The notes: generated from the sequence alone by a model not told the origin. Shown: positions 26,249-35,085, counted from the first letter of the stretch. The stretch is 64,000 nucleotides of DNA from Bog-159 sp963738375 (GCA_963738375.1 CAVTWL010000006.1:124001-188000); one strand, 5' to 3'. Numbers and translations are program-made.

Positions 26249-28564
26249 ATGCGGCGCCATTCACTCGCCATCGATTGCGGCATCGTCGCCCTCCTCATCG
26301 CCGTTAACCTGCTCGTGATCCTGCCGTTTTTCCAGATGGATTTTTCGTCGCAAGCCTGGAACAACGACTACACGTATATCGGGATGACGCGCATGTTCCG
26401 GGACCGGCCGTGGACCTGGAATTCGCTACAATACGGCGGCGCTCCGTTCCGGTACTTGTATCCGCCGCTGTTCCATTTGTTGGCGATGGCTATGCCGGTT
26501 GCGTCGTTGGGACGGGCTTATCATATCGTCAGCGGGTTGGCCTACGCGCTGATGGCAGCGGCGTTCTACATTGCGGCGCTGCAACTGTTCCGGTGGCGAT
26601 GGCTGGCGGCCGCGCTGGCGCTGATTGAAAGCTTCTCGCCTACGGCGCTCTATGATTTACTGCCCGGGCTATCGGGATTCGCCGGTGCTTACCGCCACGG
26701 CCCGTGGAATTTCGTGGCCTTGGTCGCCGCCAACGAATCGGCGCACACGCTATCGTTGGCGCTGGTGCTGCTGGTTCTGGCTTTGGCGTGGCGGGATCGT
26801 TGGATAGCGGCGGCACTCTGCGCGGCGGCTGTGTTTCTGATGAACTGGGCGGGGATTATTGGGCTGCTGATGGTGTTGGCGGCGTTGGGCGTGGCGCGCG
26901 CGCGGGATTTGGGACTTTGGCAGGCTGGAATGCGCGTGGCGAGCGTGGCGGGCATTGGATATGGACTGGCGGCGTTCTGGGCGTCGCCGGATTGTATTTT
27001 GACCACGAAGCTACTCAATCGCGTGGTGCTCCGCCATATTCAGTTGGCGACGCCCTGGAGTTGGATAAGCGGAATGGTGCTGGCGAGTTCGGCGTTGGTT
27101 GTGGCGGCGGCCTTTTGGCGCCGCATTCCCACGGCCGCCGCGTTTGCGATGGCGCTGTTGGCGATTTCAGGCGCGGTGGTGGTTTCGTATAGTCTGACCG
27201 GTAACTATCTGCTGCCCCTGCCGCATCGCTACATTCTGGAGTTCAATGTGGGCCTGGTTCTGGCGATCGGATGCGTGGCGACGGCGGCCTGGCGATGGCG
27301 CCGGGCGGTGGGCGTCGCGGTGCTTGTGGCGAGCGCCCTGCCGGCCGTTCGATTTCTGCCAGGGGCGTGGGGAGTTCAGCAGCAGAGCCAGGATCCGCGA
27401 ACGACGCGGGCGTTTCAGATTTCCGAATGGCTGGCGGCGCATGCAGGCTCGGCACGGGTGGTGACGGCGGGCGAGTTGGAAGGATCGCTGAACATCTGGG
27501 CGGACACGAGGCAAATCGGCGGGAGCGCCCAGGGAGTTTCGAATTATCTGGTGCCGGCCGCACAACGCGAAATCACGCTGGGATGCGCCGACACGAAAGC
27601 TCCCACGCGGATGGCGGAGTTGTGGATGCGGGCGATTGGGGCGCGGTACCTGGTGGTGCATGGGCCGGCGTCATCGGAACACTTTCATTGGATGGTGCAG
27701 CCGGAACGTTTCGCGGCATGGCCTGTCGCGTGGACCAATGGCGCTGGCGATACGATTTATCAATTGCCGGGCCAGGAGGAACCCGAAGTCGTGGTAGTGG
27801 ACTTGGCGCGGATGCGTCAACTCGGCGAAATTCGGTCGACCGGCGATGCTCGGTTCTTGGAAGCGTATGTAGCGTGGGCGGCGGGCAAACGGGCGGCGCA
27901 GATTGGCTGGCGCGGGCCGGATCACGCGGAAGTGCGGGCCGATCTGAGCGCGGGTGAGGCCATTCTGGTGAAGGGGAATTATGACGCGGGGTGGTCGGCC
28001 TCGGCGGGAGTTACGGCGAGCGACCCGATTGGATTTCTATTGATTCAGGGCCCAGTGGCGCGCGCTGTCACCTTGCGATTTGGGGCTTCCTGGAGCGAGT
28101 GGGTGGGACGCGGGGTGACCCTGATTACGCTGCTGCTGTTGGTGTTTCGCGCGCCCATGTGGGCGACGGCGCTGGCCGCGCTGGCGCCGTCGATTGCGGT
28201 GTACGGTATCTTGTCGATGCAAACACCGCGCACCGCCGTGGTGGCGGAGCAGGCTTATGCGCGGCTGCAGCCGCCGCTGATCGGCCCGGCGGCGATTGTG
28301 GATGGTGTGACGATGAAGCCGCCGCCATTCGCACGGGGCAGCGTGATTTCAGTTTTTGGAAATGGCTTCGGCTCTTTGAAAGATTCCGTGCGCGTGTGGG
28401 TGGGAGAACGCGATGCCGAGATTATGTATCACGGTCCGAATCAGTTGAATCTGCGTCTGCCCGCGGATGCCGCGGCGACAGAAAACGTCAGCGTCGAAGT
28501 GAATGGGTGCAGGGGCAACTCGTTCGCCGTCGCGATTACAGGCGTCGCGCAACCATCAAAGTGA
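26249..28564 (+). CDS. Large GT-C-like membrane protein (PTPS-related domain) ending in a Soli_cterm-like domain
   Basis: 771 residues from ATG 26249, where the first membrane helix begins (SLAIDCGIVALLIAVNLLVI); the frame is open further upstream but antisense to the neighbour. The periplasmic loop MDFSSQAWNNDYTYIGMTRM and GGAPFRYLYPPLFHL fit the '6-pyruvoyl-tetrahydropterin synthase related' membrane family, which is GT-C-like despite its name. About ten helices are followed by a periplasmic region. The last ~90 residues (ARGSVISVFGNGFGSLKDSV, MYHGPNQLNLRLPADA) match the C-terminal domain family known from Solibacter. The 3' end overlaps the convergent SpoIIE gene by 29 bases. Probable cell-envelope glycan role. 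Confidence 0.7.
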   Translation: MRRHSLAIDCGIVALLIAVNLLVILPFFQMDFSSQAWNNDYTYIGMTRMFRDRPWTWNSLQYGGAPFRYLYPPLFHLLAMAMPVASLGRAYHIVSGLAYALMAAAFYIAALQLFRWRWLAAALALIESFSPTALYDLLPGLSGFAGAYRHGPWNFVALVAANESAHTLSLALVLLVLALAWRDRWIAAALCAAAVFLMNWAGIIGLLMVLAALGVARARDLGLWQAGMRVASVAGIGYGLAAFWASPDCILTTKLLNRVVLRHIQLATPWSWISGMVLASSALVVAAAFWRRIPTAAAFAMALLAISGAVVVSYSLTGNYLLPLPHRYILEFNVGLVLAIGCVATAAWRWRRAVGVAVLVASALPAVRFLPGAWGVQQQSQDPRTTRAFQISEWLAAHAGSARVVTAGELEGSLNIWADTRQIGGSAQGVSNYLVPAAQREITLGCADTKAPTRMAELWMRAIGARYLVVHGPASSEHFHWMVQPERFAAWPVAWTNGAGDTIYQLPGQEEPEVVVVDLARMRQLGEIRSTGDARFLEAYVAWAAGKRAAQIGWRGPDHAEVRADLSAGEAILVKGNYDAGWSASAGVTASDPIGFLLIQGPVARAVTLRFGASWSEWVGRGVTLITLLLLVFRAPMWATALAALAPSIAVYGILSMQTPRTAVVAEQAYARLQPPLIGPAAIVDGVTMKPPPFARGSVISVFGNGFGSLKDSVRVWVGERDAEIMYHGPNQLNLRLPADAAATENVSVEVNGCRGNSFAVAITGVAQPSK

Positions 28565-30194
28565 TATCGTCGGCGGGGGGCGATCCCGCGGCGAAATCGG
28601 TCAACGCTTTGGTCACAGCGCCCACGATTTCGGTGGCGCTCTTTTGCCGGTTGGCAGCGAGCACATCGGCAAAGCGTTCTTCGCCAAACTCTTCCTGTTC
28701 GGCGTTGGTGGCTTCGGTGACACCGTCGCTATAGATGGCCAGCGAATCGCCCGGCTCGACTTTGGCGCGATATTCGGAGTAGTTGGCCATGGACAAAATG
28801 CCCAGCGGCGGACCGCCGCCTTCCAGGCTGGTTACGCTTCCATCCGCGCGCACGATAAACGGCGGATTGTGGCCCGCGCTGCAATAGACCAACTCGCCGG
28901 TGGCCGGATCGAGCAAGGCGATAAAGAAGGTGATGAAACGGTTGCTGGGGCAGTTCTTGCAGGTGATTTTGTTGAGGCGGTTGATGGTGGCAGCGAGATT
29001 CTGGGGCTCGTCGGCCAGCACCTGCACGCGGGCCTGAAGGCCCATCATCATCAGGGACGCGGGCATGCCTTTGCCGGAAACGTCGCCGAGGACCATGGCC
29101 ACGCGCCCGTTAGGGTACGTGAAGAAATCGTAGTAATCCCCCCCCACCGTTCGGCAGGCGGCATTATATCCGGCGAGGTCGGCGCCGGCCACTTCGGGCG
29201 CGGCGGCAGGCAGGAAGCTGCGTTGGATTTCGGCGGCCTGATCCAACTCGCGCGCCATGCGGCGTTCGGTCTCTTCCACTTCGGCCAGCCGGGCGTGCTC
29301 GATGCGGATGGCGGCGACGTTGGCCATCACGGTGAGCAGGCTCAGGTCGTCCTTGGTGAAGGCGCGGAACATGTTCGGCGAATCGACGTAGATGAGGCCG
29401 ATGGTGCGCTTCTCGGTTTGCAGAGGCACGGCCATCAGCGTGCGAACCTTCTGCTCAACGATGCTCATTCGCTCGCGAAAGGCTTCGTCGAGTTGGGCAT
29501 CGCGCACCAGCACGGAAGCTTTTTCGTTGATGACGCGATCGCGGACGGCGGAGCTGATGTGGAAACCTTCGCCCTTGTTGGCTTTGACTTCCAGGCTGTC
29601 GCCTTCGAGGGTCATGACCACGCCGCGTTGCGCGCCGACGCCCTCGATAGCCAGATCGAGGATTAACGGGAATAGGTCGGCGAGCGTGCCGCGGCCGGCA
29701 AGTTCCTGGCCCGCGCGAATCAGGGCCTGAACTTGCTTTGCCCCATGCTGGCCGGGACGGTCGACGATGGTCTGGCTGGATAACGCGCCTTCAAGACTGG
29801 TGAAAATGGTGGAAGTGCTGGGTGGGTCCGGTTCGGCTGACTCGAAGACAACGACGCCGTCCTGGGGCCGCGCGCCCGAGCCCTTATCGTCGAAGACAAT
29901 GGCCAGATGGCCGGCGGTGATGCGGTCGCCAGCCTTCAGCGTCAATTTGGCGCGCAGCGGAATATTATTGACCAGCGTGCCGTTCTTGCTGCCGAGGTCC
30001 TGCACCGTCCAGTTGTCGCCATCACGCCCGAAAGCCATGTGCTGGCGAGACAGGCCGGCATCTTCGGGGAAACACAGGTCGGCGGTGCTCGATCGGCCGA
30101 TGACAAACCGGTCGCCCTGCAATGGAACAGTCTTGACCTGCCCATCGGGGCACTGAATGACAATATCCCGTGACATAGTTTGGGGGGAAGCCAC
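28536..30194 (-). CDS. FHA-GAF-SpoIIE serine phosphatase
   Basis: 552 residues in three domains. An FHA domain (FVIGRSSTADLCFPEDAGLS, DLGSKNGTLVNN) binds phosphothreonine. A GAF domain follows (LMAVPLQTEKRTIGLIYVDS). After a helical linker with ARELDQAAEIQRSFLP comes the SpoIIE/RsbU PP2C phosphatase with GGDYYDFF, VLGDVSGKGMPASLMM, YCSAGHNPP, IYSDGVTEA and ADDITLMVARR. Such proteins dephosphorylate anti-sigma-factor antagonists or act in kinase signalling; the FHA domain points to Ser/Thr-kinase input. The start may be MASPQTM or, six codons on, MSRDIV. No anti-sigma gene is adjacent. Confidence 0.93.
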   Translation of the reverse strand: MASPQTMSRDIVIQCPDGQVKTVPLQGDRFVIGRSSTADLCFPEDAGLSRQHMAFGRDGDNWTVQDLGSKNGTLVNNIPLRAKLTLKAGDRITAGHLAIVFDDKGSGARPQDGVVVFESAEPDPPSTSTIFTSLEGALSSQTIVDRPGQHGAKQVQALIRAGQELAGRGTLADLFPLILDLAIEGVGAQRGVVMTLEGDSLEVKANKGEGFHISSAVRDRVINEKASVLVRDAQLDEAFRERMSIVEQKVRTLMAVPLQTEKRTIGLIYVDSPNMFRAFTKDDLSLLTVMANVAAIRIEHARLAEVEETERRMARELDQAAEIQRSFLPAAAPEVAGADLAGYNAACRTVGGDYYDFFTYPNGRVAMVLGDVSGKGMPASLMMMGLQARVQVLADEPQNLAATINRLNKITCKNCPSNRFITFFIALLDPATGELVYCSAGHNPPFIVRADGSVTSLEGGGPPLGILSMANYSEYRAKVEPGDSLAIYSDGVTEATNAEQEEFGEERFADVLAANRQKSATEIVGAVTKALTDFAAGSPPADDITLMVARRL

Positions 30195-30229
30195 AGTTGA
30201 TTATATAGCGAAAGCGACGCCGGCTCCGG

Positions 30230-30853
30230 CTAGCGTCCCGCCGGGGAATGCACCAACGATAAGAACTCGTCCCGCGTCTCTTTGCGATTTCGGAAAGCCC
30301 CCAACATCGCGCTGGTCACCGCTCCGGAATGCTGTTTCTCGACGCCTCGCATCATCATGCAGAAGTGCCGCGCCTCGCAAATCACCCCAACCCCTACCGG
30401 ATTGATCAGCTCCTGTATGGTCTGCGCGATTTCTTGCGTCATGCGCTCCTGAATCTGCAGACGACGCGCGAACACATCCACCAATCTCGGTAGCTTGCTG
30501 AGGCCGATCACGCGGTCGCGCGGGATGTATGCCACGTGCACCTTGCCGAAAAATGGCAGCAGGTGGTGCTCGCACATGCTGAAGAACTCGATGTCCTTCA
30601 CGATCACCATCTCGTCGTATTTCACCGCGAACAAGGCGCCATTCACCACCTTGTTCACATCCATCTGATAGCCACTGGTCAGAAATCGCAGAGCGCGCTC
30701 TACTCGTTCGGGCGTGCGCGCCAAGCCTTCTCGCTCCGGGTCCTCCACCAATCGCTCCAGCATCTGCTTCACCAGCGGCGCAATGCCCGAGCCCTCGGCC
30801 GCCGCGGGCGCTTTGGCCGCCATCACTTTGATCTCCGCTTTATTCGACTTCAT
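30230..30853 (-). CDS. folE: GTP cyclohydrolase I
   Basis: Converts GTP to 7,8-dihydroneopterin triphosphate, the entry to folate, tetrahydropterin and queuosine precursors. About 207 residues with RTPERVERALRFLTSGY, the zinc site FFSMCEHHLLPFFGKVHVAY, GLSKLPRLVD, QERMTQEIAQ and the second zinc cysteine in EARHFCMMMRGV. I prefer ATG 30853, which overlaps the queD stop; ATG 30874 would add seven residues. It is the last gene of queD-queD-folE, so the cyclohydrolase product would feed the PTPS enzymes encoded just upstream. Confidence 0.95.
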   Translation of the reverse strand: MKSNKAEIKVMAAKAPAAAEGSGIAPLVKQMLERLVEDPEREGLARTPERVERALRFLTSGYQMDVNKVVNGALFAVKYDEMVIVKDIEFFSMCEHHLLPFFGKVHVAYIPRDRVIGLSKLPRLVDVFARRLQIQERMTQEIAQTIQELINPVGVGVICEARHFCMMMRGVEKQHSGAVTSAMLGAFRNRKETRDEFLSLVHSPAGR

Positions 30854-31274
30854 GGGCTGACACTTCGAATCCATTGCGGCTCGTTTCCGCGATCGCCACG
30901 TGCTCCAGTCGCGGCGCCCCGCCCGGAAACACCGCCGTCCAGTTCTGTTTTAACCGCCGCACCACTTCACGGCCCAGGTTCTCCGACGTCGGCGCCATCC
31001 CCCGGAAAACCTCCACGTCTTCGTTTAAATTGCGATGGTCCAAAGGCGCCAGCACTTCCCGTTGCACCAGTCCGTCCAGCACCGCCAGATCCACCGCGCG
31101 TCCAGATTCTGCTTCCACCGCGCCCCGCACCGTCACAGCGATCTCATAATTGTGGCCATGCCCGAACGGGTTGTTGCACTTGCCGTACAGTTCGCGGTTC
31201 TCGGCGTCGCTCAATTGCGCCGCATGCAGGCGGTGGGATGCCGAAAACCGGTACTTGCGGGTCACCAGGATCAC
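30840..31274 (-). CDS. queD: 6-carboxytetrahydropterin / 6-pyruvoyltetrahydropterin synthase (canonical copy)
   Basis: 144 residues from GTG 31274, which overlaps the upstream stop (GTGA); the longer upstream frame has no family similarity. It carries the whole PTPS set: zinc histidines in YRFSASHRLH and NPFGHGHNYEI, the catalytic cysteine in YGKCNNPFGHG, the catalytic Asp-His in LDHRNLNED and the substrate glutamate in APTSENL. It converts dihydroneopterin triphosphate to a 6-substituted tetrahydropterin. With folE behind it, the locus makes either the queuosine precursor or a tetrahydropterin; queC and queE are not in the window. Confidence 0.92.
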   Translation of the reverse strand: MILVTRKYRFSASHRLHAAQLSDAENRELYGKCNNPFGHGHNYEIAVTVRGAVEAESGRAVDLAVLDGLVQREVLAPLDHRNLNEDVEVFRGMAPTSENLGREVVRRLKQNWTAVFPGGAPRLEHVAIAETSRNGFEVSAHEVE

Positions 31275-31687
31275 TGGGCTGCTCCATGGTATTCCACGTA
31301 CAGATCCTGCGTCTCGTACACACGCACGCCATGCAAATGGCCGTTCGGCCCGGACAGGTGCGGCGCCAGGCGATTCCAAATGTCGATCGCGATATTTTCC
31401 GGTGTCGGAATCACCCGCTCAAACGGCGAAACCTCCCGGTTCAGAAACCGGTGATCGTAAATATCCACTACTTCCCGGTTCAAAAGCTCCTTCAGCGCCT
31501 TAAGATCCAGCACCATGCCCGTAACCGGGTCCGGATTGCCCTCCACCGTCACTTCCAGCACGTAATTATGGCCGTGCCCGTTAGGATTGGCCGCCGCGCC
31601 GAAAAGCGCGCGATTTTCGGCCTCGGAAAGCCGGGGATTGCGGCACACGTGCGAGGCGGAGAACTCCACCTTCCTGGTGATGAGCAT
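31271..31687 (-). CDS. PTPS/QueD-family paralogue lacking the catalytic cysteine
   Basis: 138 residues from ATG 31687 (MLITRKVEFSASH). It aligns along its length with the next gene and with PTPS proteins: SASH, NGHGHNYVLEV, VLDLKALKELL, IYDHRFLNRE and IPTPENIAID. However, the catalytic-cysteine segment reads FGAAANPNGHGH where the canonical paralogue has YGKCNNPFGHGH, so Cys is Ala. Zinc and Asp-His residues are kept. It may be a different-specificity pterin enzyme or an inactive partner of the canonical subunit. It is first gene of the operon, downstream of a strong promoter at 31734-31763. Confidence 0.88.
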   Translation of the reverse strand: MLITRKVEFSASHVCRNPRLSEAENRALFGAAANPNGHGHNYVLEVTVEGNPDPVTGMVLDLKALKELLNREVVDIYDHRFLNREVSPFERVIPTPENIAIDIWNRLAPHLSGPNGHLHGVRVYETQDLYVEYHGAAQ

Positions 31688-31733
31688 AGATGCTATCTCT
31701 TTGATGCAGCAATTCCGGCGAAAGTACACTAAA

Positions 31734-31763
31734 ATTATAATTTCAAGGTATGCGAAGCGTCAA
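31734..31763 (-). promoter_or_regulatory. Promoter of the queD-queD-folE operon
   Basis: On the minus strand TTGACG (31763-31758), an 18-base spacer and a perfect TATAAT (31739-31734) lie 47 bases before the first start codon. The -35 falls inside the first codons of the divergent tlpA-like gene. The -10 sits in the palindrome ATTATAAT, shared with the opposite strand. Confidence 0.6.
31736..31741 (+). promoter_or_regulatory. Candidate -10 element of the tlpA-like gene, possibly leaderless
   Basis: A perfect TATAAT (31736-31741) on the plus strand, overlapping the minus-strand -10. The usual start point seven to nine bases downstream falls on the ATG at 31750, which would give a leaderless message. 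No good -35 is visible on this strand, so confidence is modest. Confidence 0.4.
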
Positions 31764-32270
31764 AATCGATCAATATCTGAAAGCCGGAATCCTCGTTCTC
31801 ACTGCCGTTCTCGTCTTCGTACTCTACAGTTCGATCAACGAACACATCGTCAACGTAGGCGATTCCGCCCCCCATTCTCCATCACCGCCGACAATGGTCG
31901 CGTCATCACTGCCGCCGATTTCGGCGGAAAGCTGCTGGTCCTCAACTTCTGGGCCACCTGGTGCCAGCCGTGCGTCGAGGAAGTCCCATCGCTCGACCAG
32001 TTTGCCCGTGAGATGTCCAACTCCGGCGTGGTCGTCCTGGGCGTCAGCATGGATAGCAACCCCAAGCTTTATCGCGACTTCCTGACGCGCAGCCACATCT
32101 CGTTCCTCACCGCCCGCGATCCCGCCGCCAAGATCAGCGCCGACTACGGCACCTTCAAATACCCCGAATCTTACATAATCGATTCCCGGGGCAAGGTGGT
32201 GCAGAAAATTATCGGCGCCACCAATTGGACGGACGGCAACATGGTTAACGCTGTAAAATCGTTCCTCTAG
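31750..32270 (+). CDS. TlpA/ResA-like membrane-anchored thiol-disulfide oxidoreductase (one frameshift)
   Basis: About 174 residues. An N-terminal membrane anchor (YLKAGILVLTAVLVFVLYSS) leads to a periplasmic thioredoxin fold with the active site FWATWCQPCVEEVPSL, GVSMDSNPKLY, a cis-Pro region TFKYPESYIID, and IIGATNW. Such proteins reduce disulfides during cytochrome c maturation or other envelope processes. The frame breaks at a C6 run near 31868: a seventh C would join NVGDSAPP to FSITADNG. A homopolymer error is the simple explanation. It is divergent from queD and sits seven bases before glcD. Confidence 0.86.
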
Positions 32271-32277
32271 TGATGGC

Positions 32278-33729
32278 ATGCTGCCTCTCCCCGCGAAGCA
32301 GAAGCTCAAGGACCTGCTCGGCCCCCAAGGCTACCTCGACCTGCCTGAAGACCTGGTGCTCTACGAATACGACGGCAGTGTTGAAAAAGGCCTTCCCGAA
32401 ATGGTGCTCTTCCCCTGCGGCGCCTCCGACGTCGTCGCCATCGTCAAAATCGCCTCCGAGTACGACGTAAACCTTGTAGGCCGCGGAGCAGGCACAGGTC
32501 TCAGCGGCGGCGCCATCGCGCGCGCCGGCGGCATCGTGGTTGGCTTTTCCCGCATGAACCGCATCCTTGAAATCGACCTGGAAAACGAGCGTGCCGTGGT
32601 CGAGCCCGGCGTCGTGAACCTCGATCTCACCCTGGCCGTCCAATCTCAAGGTTTTTTCTATGCGCCCGACCCGTCCAGCCAGAAGGCCTGCACCATGGGC
32701 GGCAATGTCGCCGAAAACGCCGGCGGCCCGCATACCTTGGCCTACGGCGTCACTACCAACCATGTCCTGGGCCTCGAACTCGTCCTGCCCGACGGCTCGG
32801 TCGTCACCACGGGCGGCAAAGCAACTGACTTGCCCGGCTACGACCTGACCGGCCTCCTGACCGGATCGGAAGGTACCATGGCCCTGGTCACCAAGATCAT
32901 GGTCAGGCTCATGCGCAAACCGGAAATGGTAAAAACCATTCTGGCCATTTATGACTCCACAGCCAACTCCAATGGCGTCGAAGACTGCGGCGCTACCGTG
33001 GCCGAAATCACCGCTCGCGCCATCGTGCCGGTCGCCATTGAAATGCTGGATGGCGTCATGCTCCGTATGGTGGAAGAAGCCACCCATGCCGGTTTCCCCA
33101 TGGATGCCGCCGCCGTCCTGCTCATTGAACTGGAAGGCTTGCGCGAAACCGTGGAAGAACAGGTCGAACAAATCCGCCAGGTTTGCCAATCCTGCCATGC
33201 ACGCGAAGTTCGCGTCGCCAAGACCGTCGCCGAGCGCGAACTGCTATGGAAAGGCCGCAAGAACGCATTTGGCGCGGTCGGCCGCGTCAGCCCGTTCTTC
33301 TACGTTCAGGATGGCGTCGTCCCGCGCACCCAGATTGCTCCCACCCTCACCGCCATCGCCGAAGTAAGCCGCAGATACGGCTTGACCATCAGCAACATCT
33401 TCCACGCAGGCGATGGCAACATGCACCCCATCATCCTCTTCGATGCGCGCAAGCCCGGCGACCTGGAAAAAGCGCGCGCCGCGGGCGACGAGATCCTCCA
33501 GCACTGTCTCAATGTGGGTGGCTCTATCACCGGTGAACACGGCGTCGGTATGGAAAAGAACGAGATGATGACCCGCCAGTTCAAGCCGGAAACCCTGGAT
33601 ATGATGTTGGCGTTCAAGCGTCTCTTCGATCCCGAAAACCGCCTCAACCCCGGTAAAGTATTGCCCCTTGGCCACGGCTGCCTTGAAATTCGCCAGCCGC
33701 CTCTCGGCGCTGGCGCTGCAATTTACTAG
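32278..33729 (+). CDS. glcD: FAD-linked glycolate/D-lactate-type oxidase subunit
   Basis: 483 residues of the GlcD family, oxidising a 2-hydroxy acid with bound FAD. The PCMH-type FAD domain shows VNLVGRGAGTGLSGGAIA, PDPSSQKACTMGGNVAENAG, HVLGLELVLPDGSVV and LLTGSEGTMALVT. The C-terminal domain has NIFHAGDGNMHPIILFD and ITGEHGVGMEKNEMM, with the conserved His residues, ending in FDPENRLNPGKVLP. GlcE and GlcF partners are not next to it, so it may act alone like other D-2-hydroxyacid dehydrogenases or with subunits elsewhere. Substrate inferred from family only. Confidence 0.92.
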   Translation: MLPLPAKQKLKDLLGPQGYLDLPEDLVLYEYDGSVEKGLPEMVLFPCGASDVVAIVKIASEYDVNLVGRGAGTGLSGGAIARAGGIVVGFSRMNRILEIDLENERAVVEPGVVNLDLTLAVQSQGFFYAPDPSSQKACTMGGNVAENAGGPHTLAYGVTTNHVLGLELVLPDGSVVTTGGKATDLPGYDLTGLLTGSEGTMALVTKIMVRLMRKPEMVKTILAIYDSTANSNGVEDCGATVAEITARAIVPVAIEMLDGVMLRMVEEATHAGFPMDAAAVLLIELEGLRETVEEQVEQIRQVCQSCHAREVRVAKTVAERELLWKGRKNAFGAVGRVSPFFYVQDGVVPRTQIAPTLTAIAEVSRRYGLTISNIFHAGDGNMHPIILFDARKPGDLEKARAAGDEILQHCLNVGGSITGEHGVGMEKNEMMTRQFKPETLDMMLAFKRLFDPENRLNPGKVLPLGHGCLEIRQPPLGAGAAIY

Positions 33730-33774
33730 CGCTTGCCGCGCCGTAGTATACTGCTGCTTCACCAAGGAGTGGCC

Positions 33775-35085
33775 ATGCTGCCCGATTACATTTCGAAAGC
33801 CATACCGAACCCGCGCTCCAACCGCGGTCCCTGGTATGCCAACACGGCGCCCAGCTATGCGGGTATCTTCCTTTGGATCGCCTTCTACCTTTCTATCGCT
33901 AAAGGCACCATCCCCCACGCCAGCCTCGGCCTATGCATGGTTGCCATTGTTGTTGCCGGCTTACTGAGCTTCGCGCTCTATTACTATGCGCCCGCCATGT
34001 TGGGCATGAAGACCGGTTTTCCCTTGTACGTGGTCGGCAGCTCTACATTCGGCACCGCCGGCGGTTACGTCATGCCCGGCCTGCTGATGGGCTTACTGCA
34101 GGTCGGCTGGTTCGCAGTGAATACCTCGATCTCCACGCGCTTCATCCTGAACACCTTCGGCTCGAAGGCCGGCGCGGGAAGCCTGCCATTCATTCTGATC
34201 GGCATTCTCTGGGGCTACGGTATGGCCTACATAGGAGTGATGGGCATCCAATATGTTGCCAAACTCTCCCGCTACCTCATCGTGATTCCCGCCGCCATGG
34301 TGCTGCTGGTCTTCTTCCGCACCAGCCCCGGCATCCCGCAATATGTGCCGCCAGATCCCCAACCTTTCGTAGCATTCACGCTACTCATCCAGATCATCAT
34401 TGGTTTCTTCGCCACCGCGGGAGCGGCCGGCGCTGACTTTGGCATGAACAGCCGCGACGAGAAGGACGTACGCTTGGGCGGCCTTGTCGGCATCACGCTG
34501 GCAATCGTCTTTGCTGCCGGTCTGCCGCTGCTCTCCGTCGCCGGCGCCAGTAAACTGTATGCGCTTCCAGCCCTTGGTTACGACGATGTCATTTTATCCA
34601 TCGGCGGCGTCATTGCCACTGCCATGTTTGCCCTGTTCACCATCGCATCCATCGCTCCGGCCTGCTTCTGCGCCTTCATCGCCGGCAACAGTTTCTCCAC
34701 GATGATCCCCGGTGTGCCGCGGATCTCGTCCACCATGGCGGGTGTTACGGTTTCGATTGTCCTCGCTGTGACCGGCGTCGCTGAAAACCTCGTGGGCTTC
34801 TTTACCATTGTGGGAGCGTCTTTCGGCCCCATCTGTGGCGCCATGGCTGCGGATTACCTGCTTTCCGGCAAACGCTGGGCCGGTCCGCGAGAAGGCATCA
34901 ACTGGGCTGGGTATCTGGCGTGGGCCATTGGCTTCCTGGTTGGCATTCTGCCGTTCCTTCCCATTTCGGAAACCATGAAGACGTACGCCCAACCCGCTGT
35001 CCTCTACAGCTTCGTGACAGGCTTCCTGGTTTACGCCGCACTGGCCAAAGCCGGCCTCCAGCCGCGTGCCTTGGCTGTTCAATAG
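33775..35085 (+). CDS. NCS1-family nucleobase permease (CodB-like)
   Basis: 436 residues from ATG 33775, chosen because AAGGAG precedes it by seven bases; the frame extends 14 codons upstream without a ribosome site. About twelve membrane helices. NCS1 features: an N-terminal PRSNRGPWYANTAPSYAGIF, GFPLYVVGSSTFGTAGGYVM, the QVGWFAVNTSISTRFIL segment, and GADFGMNSRDEKDVRLGG. Members import cytosine, purines, hydantoins or related compounds with cations. No nucleobase catabolic gene is adjacent, so the substrate is open. Confidence 0.88.
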   Translation: MLPDYISKAIPNPRSNRGPWYANTAPSYAGIFLWIAFYLSIAKGTIPHASLGLCMVAIVVAGLLSFALYYYAPAMLGMKTGFPLYVVGSSTFGTAGGYVMPGLLMGLLQVGWFAVNTSISTRFILNTFGSKAGAGSLPFILIGILWGYGMAYIGVMGIQYVAKLSRYLIVIPAAMVLLVFFRTSPGIPQYVPPDPQPFVAFTLLIQIIIGFFATAGAAGADFGMNSRDEKDVRLGGLVGITLAIVFAAGLPLLSVAGASKLYALPALGYDDVILSIGGVIATAMFALFTIASIAPACFCAFIAGNSFSTMIPGVPRISSTMAGVTVSIVLAVTGVAENLVGFFTIVGASFGPICGAMAADYLLSGKRWAGPREGINWAGYLAWAIGFLVGILPFLPISETMKTYAQPAVLYSFVTGFLVYAALAKAGLQPRALAVQ

